Source: Sphingopyxis sp. QXT-31
Lineage (GTDB): Bacteria > Pseudomonadota > Alphaproteobacteria > Sphingomonadales > Sphingomonadaceae
DNA length: 64,000 bases
Direction of reading: 5' to 3'
NCBI RefSeq assembly: GCF_001984035.1
Contig: NZ_CP019449.1
Span: 3,596,001 to 3,660,000, forward strand
The position numbers were made by a program, and so were the translations under genes. Below, in pieces: positions 51,814-59,227 of this stretch. Position 1 is the first letter of the stretch. Every line of letters begins with the position of its first letter. A model generated the notes under the pieces. That model had not been told where the DNA came from. It did no database searches and was given only the letters and a program-made list of their open reading frames with translations.

Positions 51814-53322
51814 ATGGTCGCGATCGTTTCCACCGTCGCCTATCTCGGCATCGACGCGCGCGGGGTCGAGGTGCAGTGCCAGATCACGCCGGGCGTGCCG
51901 CGCTTCGTCGTTGTCGGGCTACCCGACAAGGCGGTCGGCGAAAGCCGCGAGCGCGTGCGCGCCGCGATCGCCGCGATCGGCCTGTCGCTGCCGCCCAAGG
52001 TGATCACCGTCAACCTGTCGCCCGCCGACCTGCCCAAGGAGGGCTCGCATTACGACCTGCCGATCGCGCTCGCGCTGCTCGGCGCGATGGGGGTGATCGA
52101 TCCCGAGACGCTCGCGTCCTACGTCGTGGTCGGTGAGCTCGGGCTCGACGGGCGCGTCGCGTCCTCGCCCGGGGTGCTGCTCGCCGCGATTCACGCCGCG
52201 AGCGTCGAGCGCGGGCTCGTCTGCCCCGCGGCGCAGGGGCCCGAGGCGGCGTGGGCGGGGCAGGTCGAGGTGCTCGGCGCGCCCGACCTCCTGTCGCTGC
52301 TCAACCATTTCCGCGGCAGCGCCCTGCTCGCCGCGCCGGTGCCGGGCGAGGTCGAAGCGCCCGTGCGCGGCGCCGACCTCGCGCAGGTCAAGGGGCAGGA
52401 AACCGCGAAGCGCGCGCTCGAAATCGCCGCGGCGGGCGCGCATAATCTGATGATGTCGGGCCCGCCCGGCGCGGGCAAGTCGCTGATGGCGGCGTGCATG
52501 CCGGGCATCCTCCCCGACCTCACGCCCGCCGAGGCGCTCGAAGTCTCGATGATCGCCTCGGTCGCGGGCACGCTCGAGGGCGGGCGGCTCGTGCGTGCGC
52601 GGCCCTTTCGCAGCCCCCATCATTCGGCGTCGATGCCTGCGCTCGTCGGCGGCGGGCTGCGCGTGCGTCCGGGCGAGGTCAGCCTCGCGCATCTTGGCGT
52701 GCTGTTCCTCGACGAACTGCCCGAGTTCCAACGCGCGGTGCTCGATTCGCTGCGCCAGCCGCTCGAGACGGGCGAGGTGAGCGTCGCGCGCGCCAACGCG
52801 CATGTCACCTTTCCCGCGCGCGTCCAGCTCGTGGCAGCGATGAACCCGTGCCGCTGCGGCCATTTGGGAGACCCCGCGCTCGCGTGCAGCCGCGCGCCGC
52901 GCTGCGCCGCCGACTATCAGGCCAAGCTCTCGGGGCCGCTGCTCGACCGCATCGACCTGCACGTCGAGGTCGAGGCGGTGCGCGCCGCCGACCTCGTGCT
53001 CCCGCCCCCCGCCGAGGGCAGCGCCGAGGTCGCCGCGCGCGTTGCCGCGGCGCGCAATGTCCAGACCGCGCGCTACGCCGAACACAAGGCGCGCACCAAT
53101 GCCGAGATCGACGGCGAGCTGCTCGAGACGGTCGCGACCCCCGACGAACCGGGGCGGAAACTGCTCGCGCAGGCGGCGGAGGCGATGCGGCTCTCGGCGC
53201 GCGGCTATACGCGCATATTGCGCGTTGCGCGCACCATCGCCGACCTCGCAGGCGTGGACAGCGTCGGGCGCATCCATGTCGCCGAGGCGCTGAGCTATCG
53301 GCGGCAGGCGCCGCGCAGCTGA
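51814..53322 (+). CDS. YifB family Mg-chelatase-like AAA+ protein
   Basis: 502 aa (ComM/YifB type). N-terminal Lon-protease-like S5 domain (VGLPDKAVGESRERVRAAI, NLSPADLPKEGSHYDLPIAL), AAA+ core with Walker A GPPGAGKS, Walker B VLFLDEL, and the C-terminal Mg_chelatase_C domain with a CxC-rich insert (NPCRCGHLGDP...CSRAPRC). ComM helps branch migration in transformation in other bacteria; here function is inferred. ATG 51814 fits the family N-terminus. Confidence 0.93.
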   Translation: MVAIVSTVAYLGIDARGVEVQCQITPGVPRFVVVGLPDKAVGESRERVRAAIAAIGLSLPPKVITVNLSPADLPKEGSHYDLPIALALLGAMGVIDPETLASYVVVGELGLDGRVASSPGVLLAAIHAASVERGLVCPAAQGPEAAWAGQVEVLGAPDLLSLLNHFRGSALLAAPVPGEVEAPVRGADLAQVKGQETAKRALEIAAAGAHNLMMSGPPGAGKSLMAACMPGILPDLTPAEALEVSMIASVAGTLEGGRLVRARPFRSPHHSASMPALVGGGLRVRPGEVSLAHLGVLFLDELPEFQRAVLDSLRQPLETGEVSVARANAHVTFPARVQLVAAMNPCRCGHLGDPALACSRAPRCAADYQAKLSGPLLDRIDLHVEVEAVRAADLVLPPPAEGSAEVAARVAAARNVQTARYAEHKARTNAEIDGELLETVATPDEPGRKLLAQAAEAMRLSARGYTRILRVARTIADLAGVDSVGRIHVAEALSYRRQAPRS

Positions 53323-53615
53323 TGCACGATATCGTGTTCGACACAGTGATCATCGAATGGCGCGGCCCCGCGCCCTTCCTCTTCGCGCCGGTGCCCGACG
53401 ACCATGTCGGCGAGATCCGCTATGCCGCGCTCTCCGAAAGCTATGGCTGGGGCGTCGTGCCGGTGATCGCGACGATTGGTTCGACCGAGTTCGCGACCTC
53501 GCTCTTCCCCCGCGACGGCACCTATCTGCTGCCGGTGAAGGTCGCGGTGCAGAAGGCCGAAGGCGTCGGGCTCGGCGACAGCGTGCGCGTCGCGATGCGC
53601 GTCGGTCGCCGGTGA
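53322..53615 (+). CDS. DUF1905 protein
   Basis: 97 aa: FDTVIIEWRGPAPFLFAPVP, GWGVVPVIATIGSTEFATSLFPRDGTYLLPVKVAVQKAEGVGLGDSV, the DUF1905 pattern. Its start overlaps the yifB stop by one base (TGATG). Function unknown. Confidence 0.85.
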   Translation: MHDIVFDTVIIEWRGPAPFLFAPVPDDHVGEIRYAALSESYGWGVVPVIATIGSTEFATSLFPRDGTYLLPVKVAVQKAEGVGLGDSVRVAMRVGRR

Positions 53616-53677
53616 GGCGGAAAAGCGCGCGCGATCATGGTAAAGATTTTCCAACCTATTGCTGCGATAGCCGGGGC

Positions 53678-55438
53678 ATGACCGTCTTGCGCGATCCCCT
53701 GGCGAAGCTCTGCGGCCGGCTGATGCTCGGCCTGGCGCTGCTGCTGCTCGGCTTTGCCGCGGCGCCTGCGCAGGCGGTGACGCTGAACGGCGAGGGCAGG
53801 CTCTGCCATGCGGTGAGCGGTTCCGATGTGCCCGACGGTAGTCTCGAATCGCTGCGCTATGCCTGCGCCGGCACGCCCGAAGGCTATCATCGCGGCAGCC
53901 TGTGGCTGCGCACCGATCCGGCGAAGGTGGTGCTCGCGCGCGGCGACCTCGCCTTGCTCGTCCACCAGACGCGCTTCGACCGGCTCGCGGTCGCCTTCAC
54001 CTACGCCGACGGACAGACGCGCTGGCAGCAGGTGCGGCAGGGCGATTATGGGTCGCACTGGCGCGCGGGCGGGCAGATCCTGTTCGAGGCGCCGGAGCGC
54101 AGCGCGAAGCTCAGCAGCGTGACTCTGCGCTTCGACCGGCTCGCGAGCTATGGATTGATGCGCGCGCGGCTGCTGCCCAAGGGCGAGGCGGTGGTGCAGT
54201 CGACCGGCATGGCGGTCGGCGTCGGCGCGGCGCTGACGTTGCTGCTCGTCAGCGGCATCTACAGCCTGTCGCTCGCGGTCGCGGTGCGGCGGCAATATCT
54301 CGCGTGGCAGGCGGGCTGGTCGGCGACGATGCTTGTCTGGGGCGCGCTCTGGTCGCAGGCGCATCTCGCGCTCTTCCCCGGCCTCGCGGGCACGGTGTCG
54401 GCGCAGCTAGCGACCCTGCTCGCCTGTTTCGCCATCGCGGTCGCCACCGCGAGCGCGGTGCTGGCGATCGAGCGCAGCGTCGTGCCGCGCTGGCTGCGCA
54501 CGGGTGCGCTGTCGCTCGGGGCTATCGTCGGCGTCATCGGCATCCCGCTGGCGCTCATCCGCAGCGATAGCCTCGCCGCGTGGGGCAATGTCCTCGGGCT
54601 GCTCGTCGTCACCGACCTGATCGCGGTGGCGCTCTGCCTCGGCTGGGCGTGGCGCCGCGGCTCGGTTGAGGCGCGCGATTTTCTCGCCGCCTGGTGCCTG
54701 CCGATGGCGGTGCTCGCCTTCATCCATATCGTCGACGTCGACGACAGCGTGTGGGGCGGCGGATCGAAATTGCTCGTGCTCGCCGCGGCGACGTGGCAGG
54801 CGCTGTGGCTGTCGGCCTCGGCGACGCGGCGGCTCGCGACGCTCCGCGTCGAGCGCGACAGCGCGCGCGAATCGGAGGCGCTGGCGCAGCAACTCGCGCG
54901 TCGCGACCCGCTGACCGGATTGCCCAACCGCCGCGGCTTCGTCGACAGCGTAACGCCCCTGCTCGAACGCGCGCGCGCCGAGGACCTGCCCGCGGCGCTG
55001 CTGCTGGTCGACATCGACCGCTTCAAGTCGATCAACGACATCCACGGCCATGACGCGGGCGACGCGGTGCTGTGCGAGATCGGGCGCCGCATCGCGCGCT
55101 GGGAGGGGACGATGTGCACCGCGGCGCGGCTGGGCGGCGAGGAGTTCGGGCTGCTCACCGTCGGCATGGACGGGATGGTGCTCGCGCGCTTCGCCGAGAG
55201 CGTCCGCCTCGGCATCGCTTCGTGCGACCATCGCGAGGTCATCGGCGAGCGCATCGTCACTGCGAGCGTTGGGGTCGCCGAGGTGCGCCCGGCGAGCGAT
55301 TTCCAGCAGCTCTACCGCCTGGCCGACGAGGCGCTCTACGACGCCAAGCGCGGCGGGCGCGACTGCGTGGTCATCCAGCGCAGCAGCACGGCTGCGCCCG
55401 GCGAGCAGACCGACCGCGAGGCGATGACCTCGCGCTAA
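53678..55438 (+). CDS. Membrane diguanylate cyclase (GGDEF) with periplasmic sensor
   Basis: 586 aa. Signal/first span LMLGLALLLLGFAAAPAQA, a periplasmic beta-rich domain (about 35-175), a bundle of about seven spans (about 185-390, 7TMR-DISM-like), a short coiled coil and a C-terminal GGDEF domain starting at RRDPLTGLPNRRGF. The active site reads GGEEF; substrate and Mg residues in VDIDRFKSINDIHGHDAGD are intact, so c-di-GMP synthesis is likely. No RxxD inhibitory site precedes GGEEF. Start ATG 53678, 62 bp after the DUF1905 gene. Convergent with the next gene (4-bp overlap). Confidence 0.92.
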   Translation: MTVLRDPLAKLCGRLMLGLALLLLGFAAAPAQAVTLNGEGRLCHAVSGSDVPDGSLESLRYACAGTPEGYHRGSLWLRTDPAKVVLARGDLALLVHQTRFDRLAVAFTYADGQTRWQQVRQGDYGSHWRAGGQILFEAPERSAKLSSVTLRFDRLASYGLMRARLLPKGEAVVQSTGMAVGVGAALTLLLVSGIYSLSLAVAVRRQYLAWQAGWSATMLVWGALWSQAHLALFPGLAGTVSAQLATLLACFAIAVATASAVLAIERSVVPRWLRTGALSLGAIVGVIGIPLALIRSDSLAAWGNVLGLLVVTDLIAVALCLGWAWRRGSVEARDFLAAWCLPMAVLAFIHIVDVDDSVWGGGSKLLVLAAATWQALWLSASATRRLATLRVERDSARESEALAQQLARRDPLTGLPNRRGFVDSVTPLLERARAEDLPAALLLVDIDRFKSINDIHGHDAGDAVLCEIGRRIARWEGTMCTAARLGGEEFGLLTVGMDGMVLARFAESVRLGIASCDHREVIGERIVTASVGVAEVRPASDFQQLYRLADEALYDAKRGGRDCVVIQRSSTAAPGEQTDREAMTSR

Positions 55439-55656
55439 TCGTCGCCGAGTTCGCTGCCGAGCTTCAGCACTTCGCGGCCGTCGATCATCTCGATCCGATA
55501 GGCGGGGTTCGCGGCCGACCCGTTGCGGACGATGCGGCTGCCCTTGATGATACGTTCGACGCGGCGTTCGAAGCGCTCGGCGATGCGGCCGCGCCCTTCG
55601 CCGCGTCCCCACGCCCAATGGACATGGTCGCCCACGGAAAATCGATTATCTGCCAT
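55435..55656 (-). CDS. DUF2945 / hypervirulence-associated Tudor-like protein
   Basis: 73 aa: FSVGDHVHWAWGRGEGRGRI, RIVRNGSAANPAYRIEMIDGREVLKLGSEL, matching the HVA1/DUF2945 SH3-like fold. Function unknown. Overlaps the GGDEF stop tail-to-tail by 4 bp. Confidence 0.82.
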   Translation of the reverse strand: MADNRFSVGDHVHWAWGRGEGRGRIAERFERRVERIIKGSRIVRNGSAANPAYRIEMIDGREVLKLGSELGDD

Positions 55657-55691
55657 CGTCCGCGAACGCAGCAGCGTGATCGCGGGTTGCG

Positions 55692-56156
55692 TCAGATGCC
55701 GAGCGAGGCCTTATTCTCGACGACCTCGAGCGGCGGCGGTGCCTTGGCGACGCCCGCGCCGTGGCGGCGGTGCGACAGCTTGCCGTCGATCTTGCCGCCA
55801 TTTTCGATCGTGATCGTTTCGTAGACGACGTCGCCGGTGATCCGCGCGGTGGCGTGGACGATCAGGGTCTTCGCCTCGATCGAGCCGTCGACGAGGCCCG
55901 CAATCTTCGCGGTCTCGGCGACCACCGCGCCCTTGATCTCGCTCGCCTCGCCCTGGACGAGGTTGGCGCATTTCAGGTCGCCCTCGATCTTGCCGTCGAC
56001 GTGCAGGTCGACGGTCGCCGAGACATTGCCGGTGACGACCACGTCCGATCCGAGGATCGAAAAGGTCGTATGACGCGCGCCGGTCGCCATCTTAGCGGGC
56101 GGCACTGGCGACGGAACCGACTCGCTGTCGGGCGTCGTCTTTGACTTCGAGAACAT
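55692..56156 (-). CDS. Bactofilin
   Basis: 154 aa polymer-forming cytoskeletal protein. The central right-handed beta-helix shows hydrophobic periodicity (FSILGSDVVVTGNVSATVDLHVDGKIEGDLKC, EIKGAVVAETAKIAGLVDGSIEAKTLIVHATARITGDVVYETITIENGGKIDGKL) with short Ser/Pro-rich tails. ATG 56156 has GGAGG 9 nt upstream and lies inside the M23 gene (65-nt overlap); an internal ATG at 56090, one base past the M23 stop, is the alternative. Bactofilin with a neighbouring M23 peptidase is a known cell-shape pairing. Confidence 0.92.
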   Translation of the reverse strand: MFSKSKTTPDSESVPSPVPPAKMATGARHTTFSILGSDVVVTGNVSATVDLHVDGKIEGDLKCANLVQGEASEIKGAVVAETAKIAGLVDGSIEAKTLIVHATARITGDVVYETITIENGGKIDGKLSHRRHGAGVAKAPPPLEVVENKASLGI

Positions 56157-57294
56157 CGGCTTTGGCCTCCAGAAAACGGCGGGGGTTGACCGCGACGCCG
56201 TTCAAACGAACTTCGAAATGCAGGTGGCTACCGGTCGAGCGCCCGGTCGAACCCATTTTGGCGATCTGTTCCCCGGCCGCGACCTGCGTTCCCACCCGCG
56301 TGGTGAACCCCGACAAGTGCGCATAGCGGGTTAAGATACCCTGACCATGATCGACCTCGACGACATTGCCGTAACCCGACTTCTGGCCGACGAACACGAT
56401 CTTGCCCGGCGCGGCGGCGAGGATCGGGGTGCCGATCGGGCCGCGGAAGTCGAGGCCGGCGTGCATCGCACCCGCGCCGGTGAACGGATCGCTGCGATAG
56501 CCGAAGCCCGACGACATCATCATCACGTCGGCGGGGTTGCCCGAGGGCACCGCGACGAGCGTGCGCTCGAGCACTTCCATGCGGAACAGCGCGCCTTCGA
56601 GCTTGGCGAAGGACGGGCCGAAGGCCTTCGCCTTGCCCATCTTGCCGCGGTACGGGATGAAGGGACCACCGCGGCCGGCCGCGGCGCTGCGGACGAGGCC
56701 CTTGGGGTCGAGCCCGAGCGCGGCCACCGCGGTCTCGGCCTTGGCGGCGCGGTCGTTCACGGCGGCGAGCAGGCGGCCCGCGAAGGCTTCCTGCCGCTGT
56801 TCGAGGCGCGCGAGCGCCTGCGCCTCGGGGGGCAGGCTGGGGTCGATCGCGCTGGTTTCGAGCGCGGCGGGTTCGGCCTTCGGCTCGGGGGCGGCCGCGC
56901 CTTCCTCGGCGGTGACCGCGTCGGCCTCGACCCCGAAATGCACCTTCGACCATTCGTCGAGCTGGTCCTGCCGCTCGGCGAGGTCGGCGGCGGTTTCGGC
57001 GACGCTGTCGCGATATTTTGCGATCCGCGCCAAGTCGGCGGCCGCGGCGGCCTGCTGCTGCGCCACCGCGGCGCGCTCGCCCGAGGTCAGCAGCTGGTTG
57101 ACCAGCACCGCCAGCGTCGCGCCCGCCCAGGCGAGCAGCACCGCGGCGGCGATGAGCGCGACGCGCTTCTGCCATTTGGCGCTGATACGAAGGAAACGCA
57201 CCTGACCGTGCGTGCGGATGAAGATTTCATGGTCCTGAAACAGCGCGTTGAAGCGCTGGCGCCAATGGCGCAGGCCCGTCGATTTCGATGACAA
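56092..57294 (-). CDS. M23 family peptidase (LytM domain) with membrane anchor
   Basis: About 400 aa. A basic cytosolic N-terminus, a span (RVALIAAAVLLAWAGATLAVLVNQLL), a coiled coil (about 95-140), an Ala/Glu-rich linker and a C-terminal LytM domain with zinc motifs HAGLDFRG and HLHFEVR, so a peptidoglycan DD-endopeptidase is likely. The start is uncertain: TTG 57294 (GGGG 7 nt upstream) gives SSKSTGLRHWRQRFN; the frame is open to 57450 and beyond, but that part lacks coding character. Its 3' end overlaps the bactofilin gene. Confidence 0.87.
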   Translation of the reverse strand: MSSKSTGLRHWRQRFNALFQDHEIFIRTHGQVRFLRISAKWQKRVALIAAAVLLAWAGATLAVLVNQLLTSGERAAVAQQQAAAAADLARIAKYRDSVAETAADLAERQDQLDEWSKVHFGVEADAVTAEEGAAAPEPKAEPAALETSAIDPSLPPEAQALARLEQRQEAFAGRLLAAVNDRAAKAETAVAALGLDPKGLVRSAAAGRGGPFIPYRGKMGKAKAFGPSFAKLEGALFRMEVLERTLVAVPSGNPADVMMMSSGFGYRSDPFTGAGAMHAGLDFRGPIGTPILAAAPGKIVFVGQKSGYGNVVEVDHGQGILTRYAHLSGFTTRVGTQVAAGEQIAKMGSTGRSTGSHLHFEVRLNGVAVNPRRFLEAKADVLEVKDDARQRVGSVASAAR

Positions 57295-57677
57295 GTGGCG
57301 ACCCCATCTTGTTATTATGTGGAGCCCTCCGCCCCGAATGATGGGCGCCTTAACAGGAGTCCGGGCGACTCGCGAATCCCGCGGCGACGACTCGCGCCGA
57401 GTCGAAAGGGGGATGCGGTGAACGGTGTCAGAGACCCGCAACGCTGCCATTTTGGGGCGATTTCGCGCCGAATCGCCCGTTAATCCTCCCTGTCGCACAG
57501 CGATGGGGAGGTGGCAGCGCGGAGCGCTGACGGAGGGGCGATAACGCCGACGTCGATGGCCCCTCCACCATCCGCTTCGCGGACGCTCCCCCTCCCCATG
57601 GCTTCGCCACAGGGAGGATTTTGCGCATCATTGACGGCTTGCTTACCATTTTTGGCTAGGCGGGAGGCGTGACGCAT
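57295..57677. other. M23-ICMT divergent region
   Basis: 383 bp without a supported gene. It holds GACTCGCG/CGCCGAGTC-type partial palindromes (about 57365-57405) and the family A copy 3 (57482-57620). It must contain the promoters of both flanking genes; I see no strong -35/-10 pair. Confidence 0.45.
57482..57620. repeat. Dispersed palindromic repeat, family A copy 3
   Basis: 139 bp bounded by AATCCTCCC...GGGAGGATT, with GGTGGCAGCGCGGAGCGCTG inside, closest to copy 2. It lies between divergent genes, so it cannot serve only as a terminator. Confidence 0.85.
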
Positions 57678-59075
57678 ATGCCAAAAATGACGGTGCCCGC
57701 GGGCGCCGAGCAAGCCGCGGAATCCCCGGCGAAATCGGTCGCGCGCCCGCGTTCGGCGGTCAGCAACGGGGTCGGCATCGTCGGGCTGATTGGACTCTTC
57801 TCCTATCTGCTGATCGCGCGCTACGCGCCCGAGATCGCGGGTTTCCTCGGCATCGACTGGGGCAATCACGGGCCGCTCTCGGGGCCCAATTCGGCGATCG
57901 CGAGCGTGCTCGCCTGTGCGATCCCGATGGTGCTGTGGTCGGTCTTCGTCGACAAGGTGCATCGCAACCCCTCGACCGGCATCGACTGGTCGCTGCGCCG
58001 GCCGTGGCGCGCGACGGTCGATATCAGCCTGACCAAGCTCGCGGGCCTCTGGACGACCTGGGGCATGATCGCGCTGACCTATGCGCTGATGCGCTATTAT
58101 TGGGAGGGCAATTACGCTTTCTCGATGGACCTGCTCGAGCGCGTCGCGCCGTGGCTGCTGCTGATCTCGGTGCCCTATATGCTGTGGCTCGATCGCCGCA
58201 TGATCGAGCCGCGCGACGGCTGCTACCAGTTCGGGCGCTGGCTGATCGCGCCCGGCCAGCCCGTCGACGGCCGCGCGATCGGCCATCATTTCCGCGCCTG
58301 GGGCGTGAAGGGCTTTTTCACGGCCTTCATGCTGTCGATCGTGCCCGGCAATTTCTCGGCGCTGGTGACGGTGTCGATGAGCGAGGTGCTCGCGAATCCC
58401 TACATGACCGGGCTGTGGGCGATCAACCTGCTCTATCTGGTGGACGTCCATATCGCGACGGTCGGCTATATCCTGACGCTGAAGCCGCTCGATTCGCACA
58501 TCCGCACCGCGAATCCCTATGGCATGGCCTGGGTCGCGGCGCTGGTCTGCTACCCGCCCTTCATCCTGATGAACGGCGGCCCGCTCGACTATCAGGTCAA
58601 CGGGTCCGACTGGGGCTATTGGCTCGAGGGCCATGACACGGTGATGGTCATATGGGCGGTCGCCCTGGTATCGCTGACCGCGATCTACAGCTGGGCGACG
58701 ATGGCGTTCGGCATCCGCTTCTCGAACCTCACGCACCGCGGCGTGCTGACCCACGGGCCGTATAAATATACGCGCCACCCGGCCTATCTCTCGAAGAATT
58801 TGAGCTGGTGGATCGGCGCGATGCCCTTCCTCGCGACCAGCGGCGGCTGGGTCGAGGGGGTGCGCAACACGGTGCTGCTGGGGTTGGTCAGCGGGGTCTA
58901 TTACTGGCGCGCCAAGACCGAGGAGAAGCACCTCCTCGCCGATCCCGCCTATCAGGCCTATTGGAACTGGGCGCAGGAGAATGCGCCGGTGCCGCGCTTC
59001 TTTGCCAAGCTGAGCGGGCGCAAGCGGCCGTTGATCCGGCTGGAACCCGACGAGCGGATCGGGCCGGTCGCGTAA
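57678..59075 (+). CDS. Polytopic membrane protein with ICMT/PEMT-like methyltransferase domain
   Basis: 465 aa with about ten membrane spans. Near the C-terminus GVLTHGPYKYTRHPAYLSKNLSWWIG and YYWRAKTEEKHLLADPAYQAYWNWA match the isoprenylcysteine carboxyl methyltransferase/PEMT-type SAM-binding region. The acceptor is unknown (lipid or small molecule). ATG 57678 has GGAGG 10 nt upstream; a GTG at 57669 sits too close to it. The gene ends 6 bp before family A copy 4. Confidence 0.85.
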   Translation: MPKMTVPAGAEQAAESPAKSVARPRSAVSNGVGIVGLIGLFSYLLIARYAPEIAGFLGIDWGNHGPLSGPNSAIASVLACAIPMVLWSVFVDKVHRNPSTGIDWSLRRPWRATVDISLTKLAGLWTTWGMIALTYALMRYYWEGNYAFSMDLLERVAPWLLLISVPYMLWLDRRMIEPRDGCYQFGRWLIAPGQPVDGRAIGHHFRAWGVKGFFTAFMLSIVPGNFSALVTVSMSEVLANPYMTGLWAINLLYLVDVHIATVGYILTLKPLDSHIRTANPYGMAWVAALVCYPPFILMNGGPLDYQVNGSDWGYWLEGHDTVMVIWAVALVSLTAIYSWATMAFGIRFSNLTHRGVLTHGPYKYTRHPAYLSKNLSWWIGAMPFLATSGGWVEGVRNTVLLGLVSGVYYWRAKTEEKHLLADPAYQAYWNWAQENAPVPRFFAKLSGRKRPLIRLEPDERIGPVA

Positions 59076-59081
59076 GCACAA

Positions 59082-59219
59082 AATCCTCCCCGCTTGCGGG
59101 GAGGGGAACCGCCGAAGGCGGTGGAGGGGGCGGGCATCCTTGCGGCAACGCCGCTTGAGGACGCGAGCCCCCTCCGTCAGCCGCTACGCGGCTGCCACCT
59201 CCCCACAAGTGGGGAGGAT
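59082..59219. repeat. Dispersed palindromic repeat, family A copy 4
   Basis: 138 bp bounded by AATCCTCCCC...GGGGAGGAT, with GCTGCCACCTCCCC and CCGCCGAAGGCGG hairpins. Located between convergent stops, where a bidirectional terminator is expected. Confidence 0.85.
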
Positions 59220-59227
59220 GGACCTTG

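Noticed and set aside
57294..57498. Longer N-terminus for the M23 peptidase
   Set aside because: The extra codons extend into repeat family A and partial palindromes; composition is unlike the rest of the protein. A start at 57450 cannot be fully excluded.
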